DNA of 64,000 bases from Actinobacteria bacterium OV320. GTDB taxonomy: Bacteria; Actinomycetota; Actinomycetes; Streptomycetales; Streptomycetaceae. Where the stretch lies: assembly GCA_001298545.1 (NCBI GenBank), contig LJCX01000026.1:372001-436000 (forward strand). The letters run 5' to 3'. Under the pieces are notes generated by a model, which saw nothing but the letters and a program-made list of their open reading frames with translations, made no database searches and had not been told where the DNA came from. Position numbers and translations under genes: made by a program. Below, in pieces: positions 52,125 to 59,504 of this stretch (position 1 is the first letter of the stretch; every line of letters starts with the position of its first letter).

Positions 52125-53084
52125 TCACTCGACGACGGGCCGGCCCGCCCTCCCGGATGCCGTCCCGGCCGCCGTGCCGGCGTCCCAGCCGCTCCAGGCC
52201 GGGATGGCCTCGCAGGACTGCCGCCAGAGGGCGGGGACACCGTCCGTGCCGGTCCGGGACGCGACCACGCCTCCCGCGATGGCGCAGGTCGTGTCGCGGT
52301 CGCCCCACCCGCCGACGGTCTGCCACAGCGCCTCGGGCAGGTCGTCCAGGTGCCCCGCGGCGGACCAGAGGGCGAACGGCACCGTGTCCGGAGCCGAGAT
52401 CAGCGTCCCCGAGCCCAGCACGGACGCGGCGTGGCGCACCGAGGCGCGCTCGGGGAGACCCGCGGCCACCAGCAGCCCGGAGCGGACGTCGCTGTCCGGC
52501 AGGTGCGAGGCGACCTCCCGCAAGAACGCGTCGCGCTCAGGGGCGTCCCGGCCCGCGCCGGCGGCCGCCAGCGCGGCGGCGACCGCCACGGCCACCGCGC
52601 CCGCGACCGCCTCGGGGTGGGCATGGGTGGCCAGCGCCGACAGCCGGGCCTGCTCGCGGGCCGCGGCGAGGTCGTCCCGGAACCAGGCGCCCAGCGGGGC
52701 AACCCGCATCGCGGCGCCGTTGCCGTACGAACCCTGTCCGCCGAACTGTCCCGTCGTCACCGCCCGCCGGTCCTCGCCCTCGCCGACGCGCCGCAGCACG
52801 CTGTGCATGGACGGGCCGTACTTACGGCCCGGGTCGCGGCGGTACTCGGCGGCGAACCGCCGCGCCAGGTCGTCCGGACGGACCTCCCCGTGCTCCGTCA
52901 GATGGGCGAACAGGACGAACGCCATCGCCGAGTCGTCCGTCCACAACCAGGGCGCGGGACGCGGCTCCCGCGCCGCCCACCACTCCTCGGCGGGCTCGTC
53001 GGAGCGGGTGAACCAGCTGTCGCCGAAGGCGTCGCCCGTCACCAGACCGTCCAGGCAGGCATGGGCGTGCTGCGGGCCGATCAT
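52125..53084 (-). CDS. ADP-ribosylglycohydrolase family protein
   Basis: The 319-residue alpha-helical protein has the metal motifs WTDDSAMAFVLFAHL, GNGAAMRVAPLGAW and GGWGDRDTTCAIAGGVVASR (GDxDT-type: GDRDT). It removes ADP-ribose from proteins or small molecules with two Mg ions. It may belong to NAD/ADP-ribose salvage. No ADP-ribosyltransferase is next to it. It is convergent with the ROK gene. Confidence 0.93.
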   Translation of the reverse strand: MIGPQHAHACLDGLVTGDAFGDSWFTRSDEPAEEWWAAREPRPAPWLWTDDSAMAFVLFAHLTEHGEVRPDDLARRFAAEYRRDPGRKYGPSMHSVLRRVGEGEDRRAVTTGQFGGQGSYGNGAAMRVAPLGAWFRDDLAAAREQARLSALATHAHPEAVAGAVAVAVAAALAAAGAGRDAPERDAFLREVASHLPDSDVRSGLLVAAGLPERASVRHAASVLGSGTLISAPDTVPFALWSAAGHLDDLPEALWQTVGGWGDRDTTCAIAGGVVASRTGTDGVPALWRQSCEAIPAWSGWDAGTAAGTASGRAGRPVVE

Positions 53085-53206
53085 GGCGTAGCTCCTCCGA
53101 ACGAACCGTCGGTGACCACGGCATTCTCGCCGCAGACCGGTCGATCGTGCGCGGGGATTACCGGGTGACGCGTGACCCCGACGCCGTCGACGCCGTTGAT
53201 CCCCGC

Positions 53207-53401
53207 ATGAAGAAGCGCAGCATGCTCGCCATCGCCTCCCTCGCCACCGGCTTCGTCGTCGCGGCGATCACCCCCTCGCACGGCCTGACCGGTGCCGACC
53301 TCGAAGGGCTGAACGTGGGCGACACCCTCAGCACCCTCGACCACACCATCGCCAGTGACAGCCTGGCCGTCGACGACGACGCCCTGGGGCAGAACGGCTG
53401 A
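53207..53401 (+). CDS. Small secreted protein of unknown function
   Basis: The 64-residue protein has a signal-like start (MKKRSMLAIASLATGFVVAA) followed by a short acidic mature region GLTGADLEGLNVGDTLSTLD. Chaplin-like and other small Streptomyces exported proteins have this look, but I see no family motif. The ATG at 53207 is preferred to 53147. A very long hairpin follows. Confidence 0.65.
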   Translation: MKKRSMLAIASLATGFVVAAITPSHGLTGADLEGLNVGDTLSTLDHTIASDSLAVDDDALGQNG

Positions 53402-53417
53402 CGGACCGGGCACCGAC

Positions 53418-53475
53418 CACGAACGCCGTGGTGCCGGCACCCCACCGCGAGGGGGTCGGCGCCACGGCGTTCGTG
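53418..53475. terminator. Long hairpin after the small secreted protein gene
   Basis: A 19-bp stem (53418-53436 with 53457-53475, one wobble) plus an inner ACCCC/GGGGT pair encloses a 20-base loop. Confidence 0.8.
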
Positions 53476-53551
53476 CGCCCTCAACGGGAACTGGTTTCCG
53501 TGGCAGGGTGGAGCGGGCAAGCCACAGGGGGCCAACAGAAGAGGGGGACCT

Positions 53552-54595
53552 GTGACCGTCGTCTGGATCAACGGCGCGTTCGGTGCGGGGAAGACCACCA
53601 CCGCACGGGAATTGATCGACCTGATCCCGAACAGCACGCTCTTCGACCCCGAGGTCATCGGCGGAGCTCTCCCGTATCTGCTGCCGCCCAAACGTCTCGC
53701 CGAGGTCGGCGACTTCCAGGACCTGCCGATCTGGCGGCGGCTCGTGATCGACACGGCGGCCGCGCTGCTCGCCGAGCTGGGCGGCACCCTCGTGGTCCCC
53801 ATGACCCTGCTGCGCCAGGAGTACCGCGACGAGATCTTCGGCGGTCTCGCCGCCCGCCGGATCTCCGTCCGCCATGTGCTCCTCGCCCCGGGGGAAACGA
53901 TCCTGCGCGAGCGAATAGCCGCCCGTGAGGTCCCCCCGGACCTCCCCGACGGCGAGATACGCGTCCGTCAGTGGTCGTACGACCACATCGAGCCGTACCA
54001 CGCCGCCCTCGCCTCCTGGCTCACCGCCGACGCCCATCCCGTCGACAACGGAGTCCTCACCCCGCGGGAGACGGCCGCCCGGATAGCCGAGGCCGTGGGC
54101 AGCGGCAGCGTGGCCCCGTGCGACATCGTGCAGACCCCCGAGCCCACCGCCGAGACGGTGGCCGCCGGGGTCCTCCTCTTCGACGAGCAGGACCGGGTGC
54201 TGCTCGTGGACCCGACGTACAAGCCCGGCTGGGAGTTCCCCGGCGGAGTGGTGGAGCCCGGCGAGGCGCCCGCGCGCGCGGGCGTGCGCGAGGTCGAGGA
54301 GGAGACCGGCATCCGGCTGGACGACATACCCCGGCTGCTGGTCGTCGACTGGGAACGGCCGACCCCGCCCGCCTACGGTGGGCTGCGCCTCCTCTTCGAC
54401 GGCGGACGGCTCGACGCCGCCGCCGTGGCGGGGGTGCTGCTGCCCGGCCCCGAACTCCGGGCCTGGCGCTTCGTCACGGAGGAGGAGGCGGCCGATCTCC
54501 TGCCGCCGGTCCGCTACGAGCGACTGCGCTGGGCGCTGCGCGCCCGCGAGCGCGGGGCGGCGCTGTACCTGGAGGCGGGCGTGCCGACCGAGTGA
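53552..54595 (+). CDS. TmrB-like P-loop ATPase fused to Nudix hydrolase
   Basis: The 347-residue protein has two domains. Residues 1-185 match the tunicamycin-resistance ATPase TmrB in pattern: VVWINGAFGAGKTTTA with Walker A at 8-15, the FDPEVIGGAL segment, GDFQDLPIWRRL, VVPMTLLRQEYRDEI. The rest is a Nudix hydrolase with the box GGVVEPGEAP...REVEEETGI at about 230-253. The GTG start has GAGGGGGA upstream. The fusion pairs a kinase-type domain with a nucleotide-diphosphate hydrolase, so a nucleotide or sugar-nucleotide clean-up or resistance role is plausible. Confidence 0.85.
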   Translation: MTVVWINGAFGAGKTTTARELIDLIPNSTLFDPEVIGGALPYLLPPKRLAEVGDFQDLPIWRRLVIDTAAALLAELGGTLVVPMTLLRQEYRDEIFGGLAARRISVRHVLLAPGETILRERIAAREVPPDLPDGEIRVRQWSYDHIEPYHAALASWLTADAHPVDNGVLTPRETAARIAEAVGSGSVAPCDIVQTPEPTAETVAAGVLLFDEQDRVLLVDPTYKPGWEFPGGVVEPGEAPARAGVREVEEETGIRLDDIPRLLVVDWERPTPPAYGGLRLLFDGGRLDAAAVAGVLLPGPELRAWRFVTEEEAADLLPPVRYERLRWALRARERGAALYLEAGVPTE

Positions 54596-54744
54596 GCGCC
54601 ACTACGGGGACGAGCTCCGCCGCAGCGCCTGCGCAGGGAAGGCAGCCGACCGGCTCTCCTCCCGCAACCGCCGCTCGAACCCCTCCACCACACACGTCGG
54701 TGACGAGCCACTTCACCGGGTAGGAGCTGCTGCACGCACGGCCG

Positions 54745-55045
54745 TCACCGCGGGGCAGGATGGTCTTCCGCCGTCTTTCGCAGCACCGCCGACGCTCCTG
54801 CGGTCACCGGGTCGCCGTGCCCGAAACAGGCCATGTCCGTGTCCAGGGAGGCCAGTCGGCGGACGATCCGTCGTACGGCCCCGGGCCGGTACCCGAGGGC
54901 CGTGACCGCCTCCGCGACGGCCCCGCCGGAGCCGGGCGGCCCCGCGTCGACCAGGGTCAACTCGTCGCCGTCGCGCCAGAGACAGGCCTGGCCGACCGGG
55001 AAGCGGAGCAGGTGCAGGCGGGGGGAGGAGTTCGATGACGTCCAT
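54745..55045 (-). pseudogene. Decayed MBL-fold metallo-hydrolase
   Basis: One frame reads PRLHLLRFPVGQACLWRDGD, then ELTLVDAGPPGSG and AVAEAVTALGYRP, and joins directly to RRLASLDTDMACFGHGDPV at the end. These are the N- and C-terminal parts of an MBL-fold protein, but the middle with HxHxDH is deleted near 54858-54868. The only ATG (55045) is in another frame (MDVIELLP); a run of six C (G at 55020-55025) would fix the frame if one base shorter. The gene is therefore inactive by a frameshift and a deletion. Confidence 0.75.
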
Positions 55046-55058
55046 GGGGCGACCGTGG

Positions 55059-55089
55059 AGAGGGCCCCGCCCGGTGGGCGAGGCCCTCT
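55059..55089 (-). terminator. Hairpin downstream of M20 peptidase gene
   Basis: Outer stem 55059-55066 with 55082-55089 and inner stem 55068-55072 with 55076-55080, loop of three bases. Confidence 0.75.
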
Positions 55090-55106
55090 GCCGACGGCAG
55101 AGCGGG

Positions 55107-56462
55107 TCAGCCGGCCGCGTAGTTGCGCAGGAACAGGGCCTCCGCCACCGAGAGCCGCTCCAACTCCTCGGGGGACACGCTCTCGTTGACCGCGTGGATC
55201 CGCGCCTCGGGCTCGCTCAGGCCGATGAGGAGGATCTCCGCCTTCGGGTAGAGCGAGGCCAGGGTGTTGCACAGCGGGATGGAACCACCCTGACCCGCGT
55301 ACTGCATGTCCTGACCGGGGTAGGCGATCGCCATCGCGTCGGCCATCGCCGCGTACGCCGGGCTGGCGGTGTCGGCGCTGAACGCCTGGCCCTGGCCGAC
55401 CTGTTCGGTGCTCACCCGCGCGCCCCACGGCGTGTGGGCCTCCAGGTGGGCCTGGAGCAGCTTCGTCGCCTCGGCCGCGTCCACGCCCGGCGGCACCCGG
55501 AGGCTGACCAGCGCACGGGCGCCCGCCTGCACGGACGGGGTGGCGCCGGCGACCGGCGGGCAGTCGATGCCGAGGACGGTGACGGCGGGGCGCGCCCAGA
55601 TACGGTCGGCGACCGTGCCGGAGCCGATCAGGCCGACTCCGTCCAGCACCTTGGCGTCCTGGCGGAACTGCGCCTCGTCGTACTGCAGGCCCTCCCAGTG
55701 CGCGTCGTCGGTGAGGCCGTCGACGGTCGTGGAGCCGTCCTCGGCGCGCAGCGAGTCCAGGACGCGGATCAGCGCGCTCAACGCGTCCGGCGCGGCTCCG
55801 CCGAACTGGCCGGAGTGCAGGTTACCTTCGAGGGTGTCGACCCGCACCCGCACCATGGTCATACCGCGCAGCGTGGAGGTGACGGTCGGCAGACCGACCC
55901 GGAAGTTGCCCGCGTCGCCGATGACGATGGTGTCGGCCGCCAGCAGGTCGGGGTGCTGCTCGGCGTACCGCTCCAGACCACCGGTGCCCTGCTCCTCGGA
56001 GCCCTCCACGATCACCTTCACCGTGACCGGGACGCCCCCGTTCGCCTTCAGGGCGCGCAGCGCGAGCAGGTGCATGATGACGCCGCCCTTGCAGTCGGCG
56101 CTGCCGCGGCCGTACCAGCGGCCGTCGCGCTCCGTGAGCTCGAAGGGCGGGGTGGTCCAGCCGGCCTCGTCCAGCGGCGGCTGCACGTCGTAGTGGGCGT
56201 AGAGCAGGACCGTCCTGGCACCGGCCGGGCCGGGCAGACAGCCGTACACCGACTGCGTGCCGTCCGGGGTGTCGAGCAGGGCCACGTCCTGGAAGCCCTC
56301 GGCGCGCAGCGCGTCCGCGATCCAGTTCGCGGCGGCCTCGCTCTCGCTCCTGGGGAACCGGTCGAAGTCCGCCACCGACTTGAAGGCCACCAGCTCGGTG
56401 AGCTCCGCCCGTGCCCTGGGCAGCAGCGAGGCGACGGTCTCGGCGACCGGATTCGACGACAT
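55107..56462 (-). CDS. M20 family metallopeptidase (dipeptidase)
   Basis: The 451-residue enzyme has the zinc motifs LLYAHYDVQPP, GRGSADCKGG, KVIVEGSEEQG and IGDAGNF, then HSGQFGGAAPDA and GGSIPLCNTLASLYPKAE. This is the M20 dipeptidase/ArgE-DapE type with the lid domain inserted. The ATG at 56462 has AAGGAG 8 bp upstream, better than 56627. It probably hydrolyses dipeptides in the cytoplasm. It is divergent from the geranylgeranyl-reductase-like gene. Confidence 0.94.
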   Translation of the reverse strand: MSSNPVAETVASLLPRARAELTELVAFKSVADFDRFPRSESEAAANWIADALRAEGFQDVALLDTPDGTQSVYGCLPGPAGARTVLLYAHYDVQPPLDEAGWTTPPFELTERDGRWYGRGSADCKGGVIMHLLALRALKANGGVPVTVKVIVEGSEEQGTGGLERYAEQHPDLLAADTIVIGDAGNFRVGLPTVTSTLRGMTMVRVRVDTLEGNLHSGQFGGAAPDALSALIRVLDSLRAEDGSTTVDGLTDDAHWEGLQYDEAQFRQDAKVLDGVGLIGSGTVADRIWARPAVTVLGIDCPPVAGATPSVQAGARALVSLRVPPGVDAAEATKLLQAHLEAHTPWGARVSTEQVGQGQAFSADTASPAYAAMADAMAIAYPGQDMQYAGQGGSIPLCNTLASLYPKAEILLIGLSEPEARIHAVNESVSPEELERLSVAEALFLRNYAAG

Positions 56463-56655
56463 GGGCACGCTCCTTGTGGGTGCGACGTTGTACTGGTGTG
56501 TACTGGTCCGTACGGGTGACCGTGCGAGCGTACGCGCCTGCCGGGATGTGGGGCGCGCGCGCCGCCGATCCTCCCACAGCGGACCGTGGCGATCTCCGCC
56601 GTAGGATGCGGGGGACAGGTGCGGCAAGCGGCTTGATCAGGAGCAGTAGACCATC

Positions 56656-57927
56656 GTGAGCAGCGAGAACTCTCCGGCGGACGACGAGAACTCTTCGGCG
56701 GACGACGCACGGCAGGTGTGGGACGTCGTCGTGGTGGGCGCGGGCCCCGCAGGGGCTTCGGCCGCCTACGCGGCGGCGGTCACGGGACGGCGGGTGCTGT
56801 TGCTGGAGAAGGCCGAGCTGCCCCGCTACAAGACATGCGGCGGCGGCATCATCGGACCTTCCCGCGACTCGCTGCCACCCGGCTTCGAACTCCCCTTCCG
56901 CGACCGGGTGCACGCGGTGACCTTCTCGAACAACGGTCGCTTCACCCGCACCCGCCGCTCCCGGCAGATGCTGTTCGGGCTGATCAACCGGCCCGAGTTC
57001 GACCATCAGCTCGTCGAGCACGCCCAGAAGGCGGGCGCCGAGCTGCGCACGGGAGTCACCGTGCAGCGGGTCGAGCAGCACGGCTCGGCGGTGCCGGACC
57101 GGCGCACGGTCGCGGTCGTCCTCCAGGGCGGCGAGACGCTGCTGGCGCGTGCGGTGGTCGGCGCGGACGGCAGCGCGAGCCGTATAGGGGCTCATGTCGG
57201 GGTGAAGCTCGACCAGGTGGATCTCGGCCTGGAGGCGGAGATCCCGGTGCCGGAGACGGTCGCCGAGGACTGGAAGGGCCGTGTCCTCATCGACTGGGGT
57301 CCGATGCCCGGCAGCTACGGCTGGGTGTTCCCCAAGGGGGACACGCTGACGGTCGGTGTCATCTCGGCGCGCGGCGAGGGCGCGGCGACCAAGCGCTATC
57401 TGGAGGACTTCATCGGGCGGCTCGGCCTCGCCGGGTTCGAGCCGAGCATCTCCTCCGGCCACCTGACCAGGTGCCGGGCCGACGACTCCCCGCTGTCGCG
57501 CGGCCGGGTGCTCGTGTGCGGTGACGCGGCGGGGCTGCTGGAGCCGTGGACCCGCGAGGGCATCTCCTTCGCGCTGCGCTCGGGCCGGCTCGCGGGCGAG
57601 TGGGCGGTCCGTGTCTCCGAGGCGCACGACGCGGTGGACGCCCGCCGGCAGGCACTGAACTACGCCTTCGCGATCAAGGCCGGGCTCGGTGTGGAGATGA
57701 GCGTCGGCAAGCGGATGCTCGCCCTCTTCGAGCGGCGCCCCGGACTCTTCCACGCCGCCCTCACCGGTGTCCGCCCTGCCTGGCGGGCGTTCACCGACAT
57801 CACCCGCGGCCGGACGACCCTGGGCGAGCTCATCCGCTCGCATCCGATGGCCCAGCGGGCGCTGGCCACGGTGGACCGGCGGCAGGCGGCGACGGCGGGC
57901 CCGGCGGCCGAGGAGAGCGGCTCCTGA
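56656..57927 (+). CDS. Geranylgeranyl-reductase family FAD oxidoreductase
   Basis: The 423-residue flavoprotein has the FAD motif WDVVVVGAGPAGASAAYAAA, then LPRYKTCGGGIIGPS, and the late motif VLVCGDAAGLLEPWTREGIS, as in geranylgeranyl reductases and related saturases. The likely substrates are isoprenoid lipids, e.g. menaquinone or phospholipid tails. The first 19 residues come from a 21-bp tandem duplication (56665-56706) and may be dispensable. It is divergent from the M20 peptidase gene. Confidence 0.92.
   Translation: MSSENSPADDENSSADDARQVWDVVVVGAGPAGASAAYAAAVTGRRVLLLEKAELPRYKTCGGGIIGPSRDSLPPGFELPFRDRVHAVTFSNNGRFTRTRRSRQMLFGLINRPEFDHQLVEHAQKAGAELRTGVTVQRVEQHGSAVPDRRTVAVVLQGGETLLARAVVGADGSASRIGAHVGVKLDQVDLGLEAEIPVPETVAEDWKGRVLIDWGPMPGSYGWVFPKGDTLTVGVISARGEGAATKRYLEDFIGRLGLAGFEPSISSGHLTRCRADDSPLSRGRVLVCGDAAGLLEPWTREGISFALRSGRLAGEWAVRVSEAHDAVDARRQALNYAFAIKAGLGVEMSVGKRMLALFERRPGLFHAALTGVRPAWRAFTDITRGRTTLGELIRSHPMAQRALATVDRRQAATAGPAAEESGS
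56665..56706 (+). repeat. 21-bp tandem duplication in the N-terminus
   Basis: Two copies of a 21-bp unit (56665-56685 and 56686-56706, one difference) encode the ENSPADD/ENSSADD residues. Confidence 0.85.
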
Positions 57928-57942
57928 CCCGGAGGGCGCGGA

Positions 57943-58398
57943 TCACCGTCGGTTCGTGACGGTGATCCGGAACACGGGGTGGTCAGGGGCGATCCGGCGC
58001 ATCTCGGCGTCCGGGGAGTCGGGACCCACCCCGTTGAAGAAGACGCCGACCTCGGCCTTCCAGCGCTTGAGGTAGGCGCGCAGCAACGGCGTCTTGTCGT
58101 CGTCGGCGACCTCGACCGCGGTGAACTCCTCCACGCTCTTGCCGAGGCGCAGCTCACCGCCGCCCACCGCCCGCATGTTGTGCGTCCACTGGACGTGGCC
58201 GCGCGGTGCGATCAGGTACTGCTGCCCGTCCACGGTCAGCAGATTGACGGGGGTGGTCCGCCACTGGCCGCTCTTGCGGCCGCGGACCGCCAGCACCCGG
58301 GACCCCCACACGCTCAGACCCCGGCGGGTCAGCCAGGCCACGGCGCGGTTGAAGACGTTGACGGTGAACCAGCCGGGCTTCTGCACGTGGGTGGACAT
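57943..58398 (-). CDS. F420-dependent (deazaflavin) nitroreductase family protein
   Basis: The 151-residue protein shows the Ddn-type split barrel: FNRAVAWLTRRGLSVWGSRV, LAVRGRKSGQWRTTPVNLL, YLIAPRGHVQWTHNMRA and YLKRWKAEVGVFF. This family binds F420H2 and reduces quinones or nitro compounds. The ATG at 58398 with AGGAGG 9-14 bp upstream replaces the longer frame from 58518. Three operator-like repeats separate it from a divergent TetR regulator. Confidence 0.9.
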   Translation of the reverse strand: MSTHVQKPGWFTVNVFNRAVAWLTRRGLSVWGSRVLAVRGRKSGQWRTTPVNLLTVDGQQYLIAPRGHVQWTHNMRAVGGGELRLGKSVEEFTAVEVADDDKTPLLRAYLKRWKAEVGVFFNGVGPDSPDAEMRRIAPDHPVFRITVTNRR

Positions 58399-58442
58399 GG
58401 CTGCTGCCTCCTGAACGACAACGGGACGGGACGGGAAAGTGT

Positions 58443-58453
58443 GAGCACTGCTC
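58443..58453. promoter_or_regulatory. TetR operator-like site 1
   Basis: GAGCACTGCTC is a palindrome with 4-bp arms, 45 bp before the deazaflavin reductase start. It resembles sites 2 and 3. Confidence 0.5.
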
Positions 58454-58493
58454 TCGCTTGATCGAGTCTGCCGTGTTCGCCGCTCCATGGCAA

Positions 58494-58504
58494 GAGCGGT
58501 GCTC
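58494..58504. promoter_or_regulatory. TetR operator-like site 2
   Basis: GAGCGGTGCTC has the same arms as site 1, with AAGAGC..GCTCTC flanks adding symmetry. It is followed by TGTTTT. Confidence 0.5.
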
Positions 58505-58531
58505 TCTGTTTTGTGCACCGATCCCCGTTGG

Positions 58532-58542
58532 GTGCGGTGCTC
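58532..58542. promoter_or_regulatory. TetR operator-like site 3
   Basis: GTGCGGTGCTC, followed by TGTTTT as in site 2, would overlap the -35 of the regulator promoter (possible -10 GACACT at 58554). Confidence 0.45.
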
Positions 58543-58566
58543 TGTTTTCGTGGGACACTGGCCCGC

Positions 58567-59256
58567 ATGAGCAGCGTCGTTCGAGGGGCCCGCGCCCGCG
58601 CCAGGATCGAAGTCACCGCCGCCATCAAGGAGGAGGCCCGCAGACAGCTCGCGTCGGACGGCGCGGCCAAGCTCTCGCTACGCGCCGTGGCCCGTGAGCT
58701 CGGCATGGTCTCCTCCGCGCTGTACCGCTACTTCCCGAGCCGCGACGACCTGCTCACGGCCCTCATCATCGACGCCTACGACTCCCTCGGCGAGACCGCG
58801 GAAGCCGCGCACGCGGCCGTCGCCGACGCCGCTCCCGTCGAGCGCTGGGTCACGGTCGGCGAGGCGGTCCGCGGTTGGGCGCTGGCGCATCCGCAGGAGT
58901 ACGCGCTGATCTACGGCTCCCCGGTGCCCGGCTACAGCGCGCCGCAGACGACCGTCCCGGCCGCCGCCCGCGTCGGCCTGCTCCTCATCGGCATCGTGCG
59001 CGACGCACACCGGAGCCACGCGCTGGAGGTGCCGCTCCTGACGGACGAACTGGTCCCCGAGGCGGTCCGGCTGGCGGCCGACCTCGCCCCCGACCTCCCG
59101 CCGGGGGCGGTCACGGCGCTGGTGGCGGCGTGGGCCCAGCTGTACGGGCTGGTCGGCTTCGAGCTGTTCGGGCAGTTCAACCGGGTCGTGGAGGAGCGCG
59201 AGCCGTTCTTCCGGCACGCGGTCACACGCCTCGCCCAAGGGGTGGGACTCCGCTAG
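58567..59256 (+). CDS. TetR/AcrR family transcriptional regulator
   Basis: The 229-residue protein has the TetR HTH (EEARRQLASDGAAKLSLRAV, ARELGMVSSALYRYFPSRDD) and a TetR_C ligand domain (AHPQEYALIYGSPVPGYSAP, VAAWAQLYGLVGFELFGQFN). The ATG at 58567 is preferred over 58513. It is divergent from the F420-dependent reductase and probably controls it. Confidence 0.94.
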   Translation: MSSVVRGARARARIEVTAAIKEEARRQLASDGAAKLSLRAVARELGMVSSALYRYFPSRDDLLTALIIDAYDSLGETAEAAHAAVADAAPVERWVTVGEAVRGWALAHPQEYALIYGSPVPGYSAPQTTVPAAARVGLLLIGIVRDAHRSHALEVPLLTDELVPEAVRLAADLAPDLPPGAVTALVAAWAQLYGLVGFELFGQFNRVVEEREPFFRHAVTRLAQGVGLR

Positions 59257-59310
59257 GACGCGCCGCCGAGCGTGAGGGGCCCGTCACTCGGCTGTCGACC
59301 TGCTGGCGTG

Positions 59311-59347
59311 TTGGCCCGGTGGCCCGGTATGCCCGGTGGCCCGGTGG
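59311..59347. repeat. Short GGCCCGGT repeats
   Basis: GGCCCGGT and close variants (TGCCCGGT) occur four times in 37 bp in the gap between the TetR gene and the histidine kinase. Confidence 0.6.
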
Positions 59348-59427
59348 TCACGCGCCGGTGAGGGAGGCCGGTGAAGACCGGGGGAAGACCGTCGAGCAAG
59401 GGTCCACACCGTCTCCAGAGGCGGCGC

Positions 59428-59445
59428 GTACTTCCAGGGGAGTAC
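59428..59445. promoter_or_regulatory. GTACT-AGTAC palindrome upstream of histidine kinase
   Basis: GTACTTCC and GGGAGTAC form an imperfect 18-bp palindrome 60 bp before the histidine kinase start. This is a common layout for autoregulation by NarL-type response regulators. Confidence 0.55.
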
Positions 59446-59491
59446 GGCTGATCACCTCGCCCGGCGGACGTCCCGCGCGCCCGGCGGCGTC

Positions 59492-59497
59492 TAGCGT
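59492..59497 (+). promoter_or_regulatory. -10 of a leaderless histidine kinase promoter
   Basis: TAGCGT ends 7 bp before the ATG at 59505, and there is no ribosome site. Transcription would start at the ATG. Confidence 0.5.
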
Positions 59498-59504
59498 GGC
59501 GGAC

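Noticed and set aside
48967..52326. A 1119-codon open frame on the minus strand
   Set aside because: It runs antisense or out of frame across the GGCT-like, LacI and ROK genes, is Arg/Pro/Gly-rich without any motif, and is a high-GC shadow.
49500..53168. A 1222-codon open frame on the plus strand
   Set aside because: It spans several well-supported genes in other frames and has no recognisable domain.
54602..54691. Small minus-strand frame encoding VVEGFERRLREESRSAAF and a short tail
   Set aside because: It has plausible codons but no ribosome site and no recognisable family, and lies beside the pseudogene; too weak to call a gene.
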